Of a stretch of DNA of 64,000 nt, positions 1 through 9,145 are shown one piece after another. Each line of letters begins with the position of its first letter. Position 1 is the first letter of the stretch. Location of the stretch: assembly GCF_026651855.1 (NCBI RefSeq), contig NZ_CP093280.1:5310001-5374000 (forward strand), written 5' to 3'. The translations under genes were made by a program, and so were the position numbers. Under the pieces are notes generated by a model, which was given only the letters and a program-made list of their open reading frames with translations, was not told the origin of the DNA and did not search any database. The stretch is from Pseudomonas silvicola. Its GTDB lineage: Bacteria; Pseudomonadota; Gammaproteobacteria; Pseudomonadales; Pseudomonadaceae.

Positions 1-2290
1 GGGCGTCCTGCAACAGCTGGTCGGGGCTGTAGAAGCCCATGGGCCAGCTGTTGATCAGCGCACAGGTAAAGGCCGCCGGTTCATGGCATTTGAGCCAGCA
101 ACTGGCGTAGGTCAGCAGCGCGAAGCTGGCCGCGTGGGACTCGGGGAAGCCATAGCTGCCAAAGCCCTTGATCTGCTCGAAGATCTTCTGTGCGAAGGCT
201 TCGCTGTAACCATTGCGCAGCATGCCCTGGGTCAGGCGCACCTGGTGCGGCTCCAGGCCACCATGGCGCTTCCAGGCGGCCATGGAGCGGCGCAACTGGT
301 CGGCCTCGCCGGGGCTGTAGTCGGCGGCGACGATGGCCAGCTCCATCACCTGTTCCTGGAACAGCGGCACGCCCAGGGTCCGCTCGAAGACCTTCTTCAG
401 CGCCTCGGAGGGATAGACCACCGGTTCTTCCCTGTTGCGCCGGCGCAGGTAGGGGTGAACCATGTCGCCCTGGATCGGCCCCGGCCGCACGATGGCCACC
501 TGAATGACCAGATCATAGAAAGTCCTTGGCCGCAGCCGTGGCAACATGGCCATCTGCGCTCGCGACTCGATCTGGAACACCCCCACGGTGTCGGCCTGGC
601 TGATCATGGCGTAGGTGCGCTCGCACTCGGCCGGAATGCTCGCCAGGGTCAGTTCGCGGCCACTGTAGCGGCGCAGCAGTTCGAAACTGCGCCGCAGGGC
701 GCTGAGCATACCCAGGGCCAGCACGTCGACCTTGAGCAGCCCCACCGCGTCCAGGTCGTCCTTGTCCCACTGGATGATGGTGCGGTCGGCCATGGCGGCG
801 TTCTCCACCGGCACCAGGGTGTCCAGCGGGTACTCGCTGATGACAAAGCCGCCCGGGTGCTGGGACAGGTGGCGTGGAAACCCCATCAACTCACTGGTCA
901 GTGCCAGCACCCGGCGCAGCACCGGGCTGTCGGCGTCGAAGCCGGCCTCGTCGAGGCGGTCCACGGGGGGCACGCGGTCACTGTAGCGGCCCACGCAGTC
1001 AGCCAGGGCGTTGACCTGGTCCGGTGGCAGGCCCAGGGCCTTGGCCACATCGCGAATGGCCCCGGCCCCCCGGTAGCTGCTGGCAACGGCCGTGAGGGCC
1101 GCGCGGCGTCGGCCATAACGGTTGAAGACGTACTGCAGCACCTCTTCGCGGCGGTCATGTTCGAAGTCGACGTCAATGTCCGGTGGCTCGTTGCGCTCCT
1201 TGGAGATGAAGCGTTCGAACAGCATGTTCATGCGTGCCGGGTCCAGCTCGGTGATACCCAGGGCAAAACACACCACCGAGTTGGCCGCCGAGCCGCGGCC
1301 CTGGCAGAGAATCTGCCGTTCGCGGGCAAAGCGCACGATGTCGTGCACGGTCAGGAAATAGCTCTCGTAGCCCAGCTCGATGATCAGCGCCAGTTCCTTG
1401 TCGATCTGCGCCCGGGCCTGGGGCGTGGGCCCCTGGGGCCAGCGCCAGCGCATGCCGCGCTCGGTCAGCTCGCGCAACCACTGGCCAGCGGTGTGGCCGT
1501 CAGGCACCAGTTCACGCGGGTACTGGTACTTGAGCTGGCCCAGGTCAAACGTGCAGCGCCGGGCAATATGGACCGACTCGTCCAACAGGGCCTGGGGGTA
1601 GCATTCAGCCAGGGCCGCCAGGGGCCGCAGGTGCCGCTCGCCATTGGCGAACAGGTGCTGCCCGGCCTCGGCCACGGTGCAGTGATGGCGGATGGCGGTC
1701 ATGGTGTCCTGCAATGCGCGGCGGCCGCGGGCGTGCATGTGCACGTCGCCGCTGGCCACGGCCGGCAGCTTCAACTGCGCGGCCAGGGCCAGCAACGCCT
1801 GCAGGCGCCGGGCGTCGTCGGGGCCGCGGTGCAGTTGCACGCTTAGCCACAGACGGTCGCCGAACACCCCACGCAGCCAATGGCCGGGGGCCAGGTCGCA
1901 GGGGTTGTCGGGCAGCCACAGGGCCAGCAGGCCGTCCAGCGGCACCTGGGCGAAGTCCTCGCGCAACACCTGGTACTCGCCCTTGGCGGCCCGACGCCGG
2001 GCCAGGGTGATCAACTGGCAGAGGCTCTGGTAACCGGCCAGGTTTTCCACCAGCAAGACCACCTTGGGACCGTTGTCGATGCGCATTTCGCTGCCGACGA
2101 CCAAGGGCAGCCCACAGGCCTTGGCGGCCTGCCAGGCACGCACGATACCGGCCAAGGTGCATTCGTCGGTGATGGCCATGGCCTGATAGCCATGGCGCCT
2201 GGCGCGCTCGCACAGCTCCTGGGCGCTGGAGGCACCGCGCTGGAAGCTGAAGTTGGACAGGCAGTGCAGTTCGGCGTAGCCCAGGCTCAT
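1..2290 (-). CDS. dnaE2: Error-prone DNA polymerase DnaE2/ImuC, C-terminus cut by window edge
   Basis: This is the catalytic subunit of the ImuA-ImuB-DnaE2 mutasome, a C-family polymerase alpha paralogue that carries out SOS-induced translesion synthesis. The minus frame is open from ATG 2290 to the window edge, giving about 763 of the roughly 1,025 residues usual for the family. The N-terminus ([16 protein letters not shown]) is the start of the PHP domain. The palm-domain motif [14 protein letters not shown], with its acidic residues, lies near 1180, and FQEQVMELA lies near 350. The ATG overlaps the last codon of imuB, so the two are translationally coupled. It is the last gene of the lexA2 operon and should be repressed by LexA2. 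The missing part is only the C-terminus outside the window; nothing suggests a broken gene. Confidence 0.95.
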   Translation of the reverse strand, partial: MSLGYAELHCLSNFSFQRGASSAQELCERARRHGYQAMAITDECTLAGIVRAWQAAKACGLPLVVGSEMRIDNGPKVVLLVENLAGYQSLCQLITLARRRAAKGEYQVLREDFAQVPLDGLLALWLPDNPCDLAPGHWLRGVFGDRLWLSVQLHRGPDDARRLQALLALAAQLKLPAVASGDVHMHARGRRALQDTMTAIRHHCTVAEAGQHLFANGERHLRPLAALAECYPQALLDESVHIARRCTFDLGQLKYQYPRELVPDGHTAGQWLRELTERGMRWRWPQGPTPQARAQIDKELALIIELGYESYFLTVHDIVRFARERQILCQGRGSAANSVVCFALGITELDPARMNMLFERFISKERNEPPDIDVDFEHDRREEVLQYVFNRYGRRRAALTAVASSYRGAGAIRDVAKALGLPPDQVNALADCVGRYSDRVPPVDRLDEAGFDADSPVLRRVLALTSELMGFPRHLSQHPGGFVISEYPLDTLVPVENAAMADRTIIQWDKDDLDAVGLLKVDVLALGMLSALRRSFELLRRYSGRELTLASIPAECERTYAMISQADTVGVFQIESRAQMAMLPRLRPRTFYDLVIQVAIVRPGPIQGDMVHPYLRRRNREEPVVYPSEALKKVFERTLGVPLFQEQVMELAIVAADYSPGEADQLRRSMAAWKRHGGLEPHQVRLTQGMLRNGYSEAFAQKIFEQIKGFGSYGFPESHAASFALLTYASCWLKCHEPAAFTCALINSWPMGFYSPDQLLQDA

Positions 2291-3702
2291 GCGAACCAGC
2301 CCTGGAGCCACAGGCGGCCCTGCTCGCCCACGGCTTCATAGGCCCAGGCGCGCTGGCCGCTGGCAGTCTCCACCAGGTAATAATCGCGGCGCACGTCGCC
2401 ACCGTCCCACCACCCCGACTCGATGCGCTCGGGGCCGGCCAGCACGCGAATGTCGCCGTCAGTCCAGGCCAGGGGCTCGGCCAGCAGCCAGCCGGGGCGC
2501 GCCGGGCGCTCACCGGCCGCCAGGGTCTTGGGCAATGCCTGCGGCACCCAGGCGCGTTCGGGGCGATGGTCTGCGCGGGCTCCCAGGCCGTTGACGGCAT
2601 CGTCGCCCAGGCGTGCCCGCAAGCGTTCGCGCAACTGTTCCCAGGGCTGGGACTGCTGCGGGCGGGCGTCGAACAGGGCCAGGTGGCTGGGCACGAAACG
2701 CGGCAGGTCACGGGCCACCAGGCGCACGTTGCGCACCGGGCGCTTGACCTGCACCGGCTCCAGGCGCCCGCGCGCCAGTTCAAAGAGCATGCCGGGGTCG
2801 CGCTCGGCGCCCAGCAGGCCCACGGGCACCAGGGTGTCCTCGCCTTCGGCGTGCTCCAGGTGCAGGGTGAAACGCTGCACGCCACTGTCGCGCCCGCCCA
2901 GGTAGGCGGCCAGGTCGTTGATCAGGCGACGCAGGGGGAACAGCAAGGCCTGATGGGATTCCACGTCGAAATTCAGCTCGATGCGCTGCTCGAAAAAGTC
3001 TGGTGGGGTATAGAACGCCAGGGCCTGGGGGCGCAGGCCGTCGAGGGTGTCCAGATGCAGCAGGTCGCCAGCGCCAAAGCGCCGGGCCAGGGTGTCACGG
3101 GGCAAGGCCCGCACCTGGCCGAAGCTGCGCAGGCCCATGCGCGCGAAGGCCGTGGCGGTGTCCCGGGGCAACCCCAGGCGCTCGATGGACAAGGGCGCCA
3201 GGGCTGTCGGCAAGGCCCTGGGCTCCAGCACCGCCAGGCCGTCATGGGCATTGGCCAGCATGCGCGCGGCCACAGGGTTGGGGGCCAGGGTAATGCGGTG
3301 GCTGAAGCCCAGGGCCTTGAGCTCGTCACGCAGCCGTGCCTCGAACTTCGGCCAGGGGCCGAACAGGCCCAGGCTCGACTGCACCTCCAGCAACAGGGCG
3401 CGGGGGTAATGCAGGCTGACCTGGGAGCTGAAACGGTAGGCCCAGGCGGCGAGAAACTGCTGGCACTGGTCGATGTCGGCCGGGTCATGGGCCAGGGTGG
3501 CAAAGTCACGGCTCAGGGCATGGGCAGCGGTCAGCGTCTGCCCGGGACGCAACCCCAGCGCCTTGGCCGCCGGGTTGACCGCCTGCAACACACGGCGCTG
3601 GGCCGGGCCGCTGATCAGGGCCAGTGGCGCGTCGGGGTCTTCACGGCGCCGCCGAGCGCTGTCCAGCGCCAATTGCGGAAACAGGATACAGGCCCAGAGC
3701 AT
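2287..3702 (-). CDS. imuB: ImuB, Y-family polymerase-like mutasome hub
   Basis: ImuB is a catalytically inactive relative of Y-family polymerases that links DnaE2, ImuA and the beta clamp in the translesion mutasome. The product is 471 aa, usual for ImuB. It begins [14 protein letters not shown], the characteristic N-terminus in which the catalytic acidic residues of DinB/UmuC are absent. Helix-hairpin-helix-like sequence ([23 protein letters not shown]) lies near residues 180-200. I chose the ATG at 3702 because the family N-terminus starts there; a start at 3750 would add 16 unrelated residues. It sits between imuA (7 bp away) and dnaE2 (overlapping by 4 bp), the standard cassette order. 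Loss of catalytic residues is normal for this family and not a defect. Confidence 0.93.
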   Translation of the reverse strand: MLWACILFPQLALDSARRRREDPDAPLALISGPAQRRVLQAVNPAAKALGLRPGQTLTAAHALSRDFATLAHDPADIDQCQQFLAAWAYRFSSQVSLHYPRALLLEVQSSLGLFGPWPKFEARLRDELKALGFSHRITLAPNPVAARMLANAHDGLAVLEPRALPTALAPLSIERLGLPRDTATAFARMGLRSFGQVRALPRDTLARRFGAGDLLHLDTLDGLRPQALAFYTPPDFFEQRIELNFDVESHQALLFPLRRLINDLAAYLGGRDSGVQRFTLHLEHAEGEDTLVPVGLLGAERDPGMLFELARGRLEPVQVKRPVRNVRLVARDLPRFVPSHLALFDARPQQSQPWEQLRERLRARLGDDAVNGLGARADHRPERAWVPQALPKTLAAGERPARPGWLLAEPLAWTDGDIRVLAGPERIESGWWDGGDVRRDYYLVETASGQRAWAYEAVGEQGRLWLQGWFA

Positions 3703-3709
3703 GGCGACC

Positions 3710-4321
3710 TCAGGCGCTGAACGCCAAAGGCGCGGCCGGGGCCAGGCCACCGCGGCATTTGAGCACGCGCAATTGCGCCGGGCGCAGGTCGATGGCGATA
3801 CGCAGGGCCGCCGGCGAAGGGTTGTTGGCGGCCTGCCGGGGGCGGCAGGCGAAGGCCAGGGTCTGGCCGGTCTCGGCGGCTACCTGCAAACGCCGCAGGG
3901 CACGGTCGTCGGCCTTGTCCGGCCAGCACAGCACCGCGGCGCAACTGCCCGAACGCAGGCACTGCTCAGCGGCCCACAAGGCCTCGTTGCCCCGGGCTTC
4001 GATGATCGCCAGTTGACGCAGGTCGACCCCGGCCGTTTCCCAGGCCGCCGGGTAGGGAATGAAAGGCGGCGCCACCAGCACGATGCGCTCGCCGGCCTGG
4101 CTCAGGCGCGCCAGGGTTGGCCACAGCAGGCGCAGCTCGCCACTGCCGGCGCCGGGCAACAGGATTTCGCTGAGGGCCGAAGGCGGCCAGCCACCACTGG
4201 GCAGGGCACGGTCCAGGGCAGCATGGCCCGTGGGCTGGGTGGCCACGGGCTGGGCCTGGGCACGGCCCTTCCACACCCGCCGCTCGTCGAGCAGGCCATC
4301 GAGGCTGACCACCGCGCCCAT
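3710..4321 (-). CDS. imuA: ImuA, RecA/SulA-like SOS mutagenesis protein
   Basis: ImuA is the small RecA-like/SulA-like partner in the ImuA-ImuB-DnaE2 translesion complex. The product is 203 aa. It starts MGAVVSLDGLLDERRVWKGR, followed by the ImuA/SulA-type segment (TGHAALDRALPSGGWPPSALSEIL) at about residues 31-55 and a degenerate nucleotide-binding loop (LLPGAGSGELRLL) near residues 54-66. The loop has no GK[ST], so it is probably not an active ATPase. The ATG at 4321 overlaps the last base of the lexA2 stop codon, so the two genes are coupled. It is transcribed from the LexA2-controlled promoter. In Pseudomonas the gene is sometimes labelled sulA2; its position immediately upstream of imuB favours imuA. 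Confidence 0.88.
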   Translation of the reverse strand: MGAVVSLDGLLDERRVWKGRAQAQPVATQPTGHAALDRALPSGGWPPSALSEILLPGAGSGELRLLWPTLARLSQAGERIVLVAPPFIPYPAAWETAGVDLRQLAIIEARGNEALWAAEQCLRSGSCAAVLCWPDKADDRALRRLQVAAETGQTLAFACRPRQAANNPSPAALRIAIDLRPAQLRVLKCRGGLAPAAPLAFSA

Positions 4322-4935
4322 CAGCGACGCACCAGGCCGCAGAAGATGCCTTCGATCACCAGTTCCTGCTCGGCGTCGATGACAATGGGTTCATAGGCCG
4401 GGTTGCGTGGCATCAGTCGCACGCTGTCGCGGTTCAGTTCCAGGCGCTTGATGGTCACCTCGCCGTCCAGGCGAGCTACCACGATCTGGCCGTTGCGGGC
4501 ATCATGCTGGCGTTTCACGCCCACCAGGTCACCGTCGAGGATGCCGTCGCCGATCATCGAGTCGCCGGCCACCTGCAGGAGAAAGTCCGGCGTGCGAGCG
4601 AACATTCGCGCATCGAACACCAGGTGGTCGTGCACGCCCACGTCAGGGTCGATAGGCCGCCCCGCCGCCACCCGGCCCAGCACCGGAATCTCCAGCACCT
4701 CGGGCCGGCGCTGATGCCGCGCCAGGCGAATGCCCCGCGCCTGGTTGGGCGTGACGTCGATGAAACCAGCCTCGGTCAAGGCCACGATATGCTTGCGCGC
4801 CACACTGCGCGAGGCAAACCCGAAGGCCTCGCTGATTTCCGCCAGGCTCGGCGGCTGGCCGTGATCGGCAATGCGGTCACGGATGAAAGTGAGTATGGCG
4901 GCGCGTTTTGGGGATAAAGTAGTCATGGAGTACAT
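4321..4935 (-). CDS. lexA2: LexA2, SOS repressor of the imu cassette
   Basis: This is a self-cleaving SOS repressor and first gene of the translesion operon. The product is 204 aa, counting from ATG 4935. The winged-helix DNA-binding part (SLAEISEAFGFASRSVARKHIVALTEAGFID) covers residues 30-60. The Ala91-Gly92 cleavage site lies in VLGRVAAGRP. The catalytic dyad is Ser126 (AGDSMIGDG) and Lys163 (VTIKRL), so cleavage on activated RecA should work. Two starts are possible. ATG 4935 is preceded by GGAG at 5-nt spacing and lies inside the operator. ATG 4926 would fit a leaderless mRNA from a TTGCGC-17-TACAAA promoter. In P. putida LexA2 is known to control little beyond this cassette, while LexA1, not seen here, runs the general SOS response. 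Confidence 0.93.
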   Translation of the reverse strand: MYSMTTLSPKRAAILTFIRDRIADHGQPPSLAEISEAFGFASRSVARKHIVALTEAGFIDVTPNQARGIRLARHQRRPEVLEIPVLGRVAAGRPIDPDVGVHDHLVFDARMFARTPDFLLQVAGDSMIGDGILDGDLVGVKRQHDARNGQIVVARLDGEVTIKRLELNRDSVRLMPRNPAYEPIVIDAEQELVIEGIFCGLVRR

Positions 4936-4944
4936 TTGTACTCC
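4927..4944. promoter_or_regulatory. LexA2-type operator of the lexA2-imuA-imuB-dnaE2 operon
   Basis: A perfect inverted repeat, GGAGTACA-TT-TGTACTCC, lies at the start of lexA2 and contains the GTAC-N4-GTAC core expected of a LexA2-type box rather than the E. coli-like CTG-N10-CAG box. On the minus strand the left arm supplies the GGAG ribosome-binding site, the central bases form a TACAAA -10 hexamer 17 bp after TTGCGC, and ATG 4935 lies inside the palindrome. Bound repressor would therefore block polymerase directly. Binding is inferred from position and symmetry. Confidence 0.85.
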
Positions 4945-5047
4945 ACGTGAGTTGACGGCGCAAGCTGAAAGCGGCGAGTGGTCGGGAGGGAGGTCGGTTT
5001 TGGGTGCAGGCCGTTGATTTAATGAGCGTTTTCAGGCCCGCCCCCCC

Positions 5048-5896
5048 TCAAACCCCCTCCAGAACCCCCGTCACCTCCGCCGACAACTCCACCTCCACCG
5101 CTGCCAGATTCTCCCGCAAATGCCCCACCGACGAAGTCCCGGGTATCAGCAGAATATTCGCCGAACGTTGCAGCAACCACGCCAACGCCACCTGCATGGG
5201 CGTGGCCCCCAACTGCCGGGCCACTTGATCCAGCTTCGACGACTGCAACGGCGTGAACCCGCCCAAGGGGAAAAACGGCACGTAAGCGATGCCATCCGCC
5301 GCCAACGTATCGATCAACGCATCATCGTCACGGTGCACCAGGTTGTAGTGGTTCTGCACGCATACCACCGGCGCGATCGCGCGCGCCTGGGCCACTTGCG
5401 CCGCCGAGACATTGCTCACCCCCAGGTGGCGGATCAGGCCCTGTTGCTGCAGCTCAGCCAGAACGGTGAATGGCGCCTCTATAGAAGACTCGTCTGGCGA
5501 ATGCAGGTTACCCCAGGCACGCATGTTCACTACTTCCAGCACATCCAGCCCCAGATGGCGCAGGTTGCTGTGCACCGCGTCGATCAGTTCCTGGCGGCTG
5601 TCGGCACGCAGCCAGGCGCCGTCGTCACCACGGCGGGCACCCACCTTGGTGACGATCACCAGGTCCTGTGGGTACGGCGCCAGGGCTTCGCGGATCAACC
5701 GGTTGGTGACGTAGGGGCCGTAGAAATCGCTGGTATCGATATGGTTGACCCCGGCCTCCAGGGCCGCGCGCAATACCGCCAATGCTGCGCCATGGTCCTT
5801 CGGCGGTCCGAATACCTGCGGGCCGGCCAGTTGCATGGCGCCATAGCCCATGCGGTTGACGGTGCGGTGGCCCAGCGTGAAAGACGATGTGGTCAT
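5048..5896 (-). CDS. Aldo/keto reductase
   Basis: This is an NAD(P)H-dependent oxidoreductase of the aldo/keto reductase superfamily, 282 aa with a TIM-barrel fold. Visible family features are GYGAMQLAG near residues 17-25, Asp54 and Tyr59 of the tetrad (HIDTSDFYGP), Lys84 (IVTKVG), and the cofactor-binding C-terminal segment (LIPGTSSVGHLREN). The usual tetrad histidine is replaced in VVNMRAWGN, a pattern seen in a subset of bacterial AKRs. I chose ATG 5896, preceded by GAGG. The upstream extension to 6028 overlaps the divergent regulator and is not family-like. The neighbouring LysR gene, 96 bp away and divergent, is the likely regulator. The substrate is unknown. Confidence 0.85.
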   Translation of the reverse strand: MTTSSFTLGHRTVNRMGYGAMQLAGPQVFGPPKDHGAALAVLRAALEAGVNHIDTSDFYGPYVTNRLIREALAPYPQDLVIVTKVGARRGDDGAWLRADSRQELIDAVHSNLRHLGLDVLEVVNMRAWGNLHSPDESSIEAPFTVLAELQQQGLIRHLGVSNVSAAQVAQARAIAPVVCVQNHYNLVHRDDDALIDTLAADGIAYVPFFPLGGFTPLQSSKLDQVARQLGATPMQVALAWLLQRSANILLIPGTSSVGHLRENLAAVEVELSAEVTGVLEGV

Positions 5897-5992
5897 GGGT
5901 AGATCCTCGGTGGGTAGGCCACTGACTATAGGCATTGACCGAGTGTGTGAAAATACAGTGGAATCGGCACAGCCCGTACGGATGAGCGCACA

Positions 5993-6883
5993 ATGAACAA
6001 CAACCTGCAGGACCTGTTTGCCTTCCACGCCGTGGTCCAGGCGGGTGGCTTTCGTGAAGGCGCCCGTGCCAGCGGCAAGTCGGCGTCAAGCCTGAGCGAC
6101 GCGGTGCGCCGCGCCGAGGCACGGCTTGGCGTACGGCTGCTGAACCGCACCACCCGCAGCGTGGCCCCCACCGAGGCCGGTGCCCGGCTGCTGGAACGCC
6201 TGGTACCCGCGCTGGCCGAGGTGGAGGCTGCCCTGGACGTGGTCAACGGTTTTCGCGAGCGCCCCAGCGGCACCCTCAAGCTCAACGTGCCCCTGAGCGC
6301 GGCGCGGTTGGTGCTGCCCGGTATCCTCACGCCATTCCTCAACGCCTTTCCCGAGATCAAGGTGGAGGTCATCGTCGAGGAAAGCTTCGTCGACATCCTG
6401 GCCGCTGGCTGCGACGCCGGCATCCGTTACGACGAGCGGTTGGAACAGGACATGATTGCCGTGCCCATCGGTCCGCGCACCCAGCGCTTCGCCACCGCTG
6501 CCGCCCCGGCCTACCTGAACACCCATGGCCGCCCTGCCCACCCGCGCGAACTGCTGGGCCATGCCTGCCTGCGCGGGCAGTTCAGCAGCGGCCTGATGCC
6601 GGCATGGGAGTTCGAGCGGGACGGCGAAGTGGTGCGGGTCGAGCCCACCGGGCCGTTGAAAGTGCGCATCGGTGGCGCCGTCGACCTGGCGGTGGATGCC
6701 GCGGTGCAAGGACTGGGGGTTATTCACCTGTTCGAGGACTGGCTTGCGCCCTACCTGGCCAGCGGCGCGCTGGAGCCCGTGCTGGAGCCCTGGTGGCAGA
6801 CGTTCAGCGGGCCGTTCCTATATTACCCGGGACGGCGGCATCTGCCGGCGGCGTTGAAGGCGTTCATCGAGTTTGTGCGATAA
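5993..6883 (+). CDS. LysR-family transcriptional regulator
   Basis: This is a 296-aa LysR-type regulator. The N-terminal winged helix (LQDLFAFHAVVQAGGFREGARASGKSASSLSDAVRRAEARLGVRLLNRTTRSVAPTEAG) covers about residues 5-65 and belongs to the group close to the Pseudomonas/Burkholderia toxin-efflux-type regulators. It is followed by a LysR substrate-binding domain from about residue 92 to the end. It is divergent from the aldo/keto reductase gene, so it probably controls that gene and itself from the 96-bp intergenic region. A GC-rich hairpin follows directly after the stop codon. The effector cannot be told from sequence. Confidence 0.9.
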   Translation: MNNNLQDLFAFHAVVQAGGFREGARASGKSASSLSDAVRRAEARLGVRLLNRTTRSVAPTEAGARLLERLVPALAEVEAALDVVNGFRERPSGTLKLNVPLSAARLVLPGILTPFLNAFPEIKVEVIVEESFVDILAAGCDAGIRYDERLEQDMIAVPIGPRTQRFATAAAPAYLNTHGRPAHPRELLGHACLRGQFSSGLMPAWEFERDGEVVRVEPTGPLKVRIGGAVDLAVDAAVQGLGVIHLFEDWLAPYLASGALEPVLEPWWQTFSGPFLYYPGRRHLPAALKAFIEFVR

Positions 6884-6903
6884 AGCGCCGCACGGGCGGC
6901 GCT
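6884..6903 (+). terminator. Hairpin after the LysR gene
   Basis: An 8-bp perfect stem (AGCGCCGC / GCGGCGCT) with a 4-nt loop starts on the base after the stop codon at 6883. It has no T run, so it may be a weak terminator or an mRNA 3'-end stabiliser between convergent genes. Confidence 0.5.
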
Positions 6904-6932
6904 CGACGCTCAAGAACGCCAAAAACATCAGG

Positions 6933-7940
6933 TCATGCACCTGATAGCCCTGACGCCACCACCCTCCCCGTGCGAATCGACTCCAACGCACAATCCGCCA
7001 ACTGCAGCGCATACAACCCATCCCGCACCCCGGTGGGCAACGCCGTGCCCGCCGTCAGGGCCTGGATAAACGCGCCCAGCTCATTGCGATACGCCTCGGC
7101 ATACCGCTCCAGAAAAAAATGCTGCAACGGCTCCAGCGCCTCAGTGTGTTCGGCGCTCCAGTGGCGCAGCGTACTGGGCCGGTGGTTATCGGTCAGCAGC
7201 ACGCCCAAGGCGCCAGAGACTTCCACCCGCTGGTCATAGCCATACACGGCCTGTCGGCAGCAGTTGATATGGCATTGCTTGCCGGAGGCGGTACGCAGCA
7301 GCACCATCACACTGTCGAAATCATCGATTTCCTCGAGGCTGGGGTCCACCAGGCGGCTGGCGATGGCGCTGACCTGCGTGGGCTCTTCGCCCAGCAGGTG
7401 GCGCGCGGTGTCGAAGTCGTGAATGGTCATGTCCCGCAGGATGCCGCCGGAGTGAGCCAGGTATTCACGCGGTGCCAGGCCCGGGTCGCGGCTGGTGATG
7501 ATCACCTGGCGCACCGCACCGATCTGCCCGGCATCGATACCCTGGCGCAGGCGCAGCATGTCCGGGTCGAAGCGGCGGTTGAAACCCAGCATCACCCGCC
7601 CGCCCTGGCGCTCGACATGGTCGGCAGCGGCGCGGGCTTTGGCGATATCCAGGTCAATGGGTTTTTCACACAGCACCGCCTTGCCGCGCGTCACGGCCGC
7701 CAGCATCAGGTCGATGTGGGTGTCGGTGGGCGTGCCGATCACCACGGCGTCGATGTCGTCGCGCGCCAGGGCGGCATTGCAATCGTAGACAGCCTCGCAG
7801 CCCAGTTGGGCGCTCAGGGCATCGACCCCGGCGCGCCAGGGGTCGGCGACCAGCACCAGGGTGGCATCGGGGTGGGCGGCGACGTTGGCGGCATGGATGG
7901 TGGCGATGCGGCCAGCACCGAGAACAGCGACTCTAAGCAT
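6933..7940 (-). CDS. iolG: Gfo/Idh/MocA oxidoreductase, inositol 2-dehydrogenase-like
   Basis: This is an NAD-dependent sugar/cyclitol dehydrogenase, most likely oxidising an inositol isomer to the inosose. The product is 335 aa, usual for IolG. It has an N-terminal Rossmann fold (VAVLGAGRIATIHAAN, residues 4-19), then VVIGTPTDTH and the IolG-like catalytic segment CEKPIDLD with its lysine at about residue 93. The catalytic HDFD motif is near residue 175 (MTIHDFDTARH). ATG 7940 was chosen because the Rossmann fold starts there. It lies 47 bp downstream of the LacI gene on the same strand, probably as one operon. An AACAACAA motif sits upstream of the ribosome-binding site (see 7957). Related dehydrogenases act on other sugars, so the exact substrate is inferred. 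Confidence 0.75.
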   Translation of the reverse strand: MLRVAVLGAGRIATIHAANVAAHPDATLVLVADPWRAGVDALSAQLGCEAVYDCNAALARDDIDAVVIGTPTDTHIDLMLAAVTRGKAVLCEKPIDLDIAKARAAADHVERQGGRVMLGFNRRFDPDMLRLRQGIDAGQIGAVRQVIITSRDPGLAPREYLAHSGGILRDMTIHDFDTARHLLGEEPTQVSAIASRLVDPSLEEIDDFDSVMVLLRTASGKQCHINCCRQAVYGYDQRVEVSGALGVLLTDNHRPSTLRHWSAEHTEALEPLQHFFLERYAEAYRNELGAFIQALTAGTALPTGVRDGLYALQLADCALESIRTGRVVASGLSGA

Positions 7941-7956
7941 GATCGAACTCCTGGGA

Positions 7957-7964
7957 TTGTTGTT
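7957..7964 (-). promoter_or_regulatory. CA motif (Hfq/Crc-type AAnAAnAA) ahead of the Gfo/Idh gene
   Basis: AACAACAA on the minus strand, 16 nt upstream of ATG 7940 and adjacent to the CAGGAG ribosome-binding site. In Pseudomonas, A-rich AAnAAnAA motifs at translation starts are bound by Hfq with Crc to block translation while a preferred carbon source is present. Function here is inferred from match and position. Confidence 0.6.
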
Positions 7965-7987
7965 GTACAGGGAAACGACGGCGTGAA

Positions 7988-9013
7988 TCAGTAGGGCAAA
8001 TTGAACGGCGTGACGATCTGCACCTGGGAGGGCGCAATGGGCCCGGTTTTCCATAGCCGGTGAAACTGCAGGATGTGCAGGAACACATGACGAGCATCGA
8101 TCTGCAGGTTGTGGTCGATGATCGCCGCGATTTTTTCCTCGGCCAGCAACTGGCGGTTCTCTTCATCCAGGTCGTGCCCGATGAACACGTCCAGCACCCG
8201 CCCGTGGGCGGCGAAGGCGTCGACGATGGCACGGTTGCCGCCGCCCACGCTGTACACCGCCCGAAGCCCCGGGTGCTGGTCCAGCGCTGCGCAGACCCGC
8301 TCGAAGGTGCGTGGGTAAACCCCGTAACCACCGCTGATGTCCAGCACTTGCAAATACGGCGCCCGGGCACGCAGCCACCTGCGAAAGCCCATCTCGCGTT
8401 CTTCCTCGCCGCGAAACAGCTCGCTGCCGATCACCACCGCCACGTCCTGGGGCTGCGCCGGCAACCAGCGCGACAACAGGTAGGCAGCGGTCTGGCCGGC
8501 GGTGCGGTTATCCATGCCGACATAGCCGATGCGATCGCTGTGGGGCAAGTCGGTGACGAGGGTGACCACCGGAATACCGGCGGCGGCCAGTTGCTTGACC
8601 GCCAGGTTGACCGCTGGCTCGTCGGCGGCCTTGAGTACCACCCCCTGGCTGCCGGTGGCCAGGCAACGCAGCAGTTGATCGTGCATGGCCTGGGGTTCGA
8701 TTTCCTCGAACAGGTGGAAGCGCGGGGCGATACGAAACGGCGCCAGGCTGCCCAGTTGCGCAGTGATCGCGGCCTGCACGGCCGCACTGAAGCGCCGGGG
8801 CGTGTGCATGATCACGTCGATGTGAAAGGTACGCCCTACCGCCAGGCCATTTTTCTCCTGGGCCTCAAGCTCGTCCAGGGCCTGCTCGATACGCCGGTGG
8901 GTCTGGTAATGCACGCTGCCGCGCTGGTGCAGCACGCGGTCGACGGTGGCTTTGCTGACCCCCGCCTGGGTGGCCAGTTGCTTGATGGAGAAGTGTTTAG
9001 CGCGTTCTAGCAT
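7988..9013 (-). CDS. LacI-family regulator with sugar-binding domain
   Basis: This is a 341-aa LacI-type regulator. The helix-turn-helix (FSIKQLATQAGVSKATVDRVLHQRGSVHYQTHRRIEQAL) covers about residues 9-47. A periplasmic-binding-protein-like effector domain (HIDVIMHTPRRFSAAVQ and onward) resembles the sugar-binding family of the nearby solute-binding protein. ATG 9013 was chosen to start just before the HTH; the longer frame to 9121 runs into the divergent promoter. It probably represses the divergent SDR/dioxygenase/binding-protein genes and, with the dehydrogenase behind it, responds to the same sugar or cyclitol. Two direct repeats in the shared intergenic region are candidate binding sites. 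Confidence 0.87.
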   Translation of the reverse strand: MLERAKHFSIKQLATQAGVSKATVDRVLHQRGSVHYQTHRRIEQALDELEAQEKNGLAVGRTFHIDVIMHTPRRFSAAVQAAITAQLGSLAPFRIAPRFHLFEEIEPQAMHDQLLRCLATGSQGVVLKAADEPAVNLAVKQLAAAGIPVVTLVTDLPHSDRIGYVGMDNRTAGQTAAYLLSRWLPAQPQDVAVVIGSELFRGEEEREMGFRRWLRARAPYLQVLDISGGYGVYPRTFERVCAALDQHPGLRAVYSVGGGNRAIVDAFAAHGRVLDVFIGHDLDEENRQLLAEEKIAAIIDHNLQIDARHVFLHILQFHRLWKTGPIAPSQVQIVTPFNLPY

Positions 9014-9030
9014 GGGGTCGAGTCTGAGGT

Positions 9031-9062
9031 TTTTATGAGGTCTTTTCGGGCTTTTACGAGGT
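9031..9062. promoter_or_regulatory. Paired direct repeats between LacI and SDR genes
   Basis: TTTTATGAGGT at 9031-9041 and TTTTACGAGGT at 9052-9062 differ by one base and start 21 bp apart, two helical turns, in the 132-bp divergent intergenic region. The spacing would place two bound dimers on one face of DNA. They are candidate regulator or promoter elements; the assignment is inference. Confidence 0.35.
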
Positions 9063-9121
9063 AATGGCAATGCTAGTCTCAGTTTCGCCAGGCGTCGAGG
9101 CGCCCGGTCTGCGAAGCCCAT

Positions 9122-9129
9122 AACAAAAA
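9122..9129 (+). promoter_or_regulatory. CA motif ahead of the SDR gene
   Basis: AACAAAAA, a match to AAnAAnAA, lies a few bases before the CAGGAG ribosome-binding site of the SDR gene at 9146. A translational-repression site for Hfq/Crc is inferred. Confidence 0.5.
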
Positions 9130-9145
9130 ACCTCAGGAGAACCTC

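Noticed and set aside
4927-4944. E. coli-type LexA box (CTG-N10-CAG)
   Set aside because: The palindrome has a GTAC-N4-GTAC core and lacks the CTG/CAG arms, so LexA1 is not the expected ligand.
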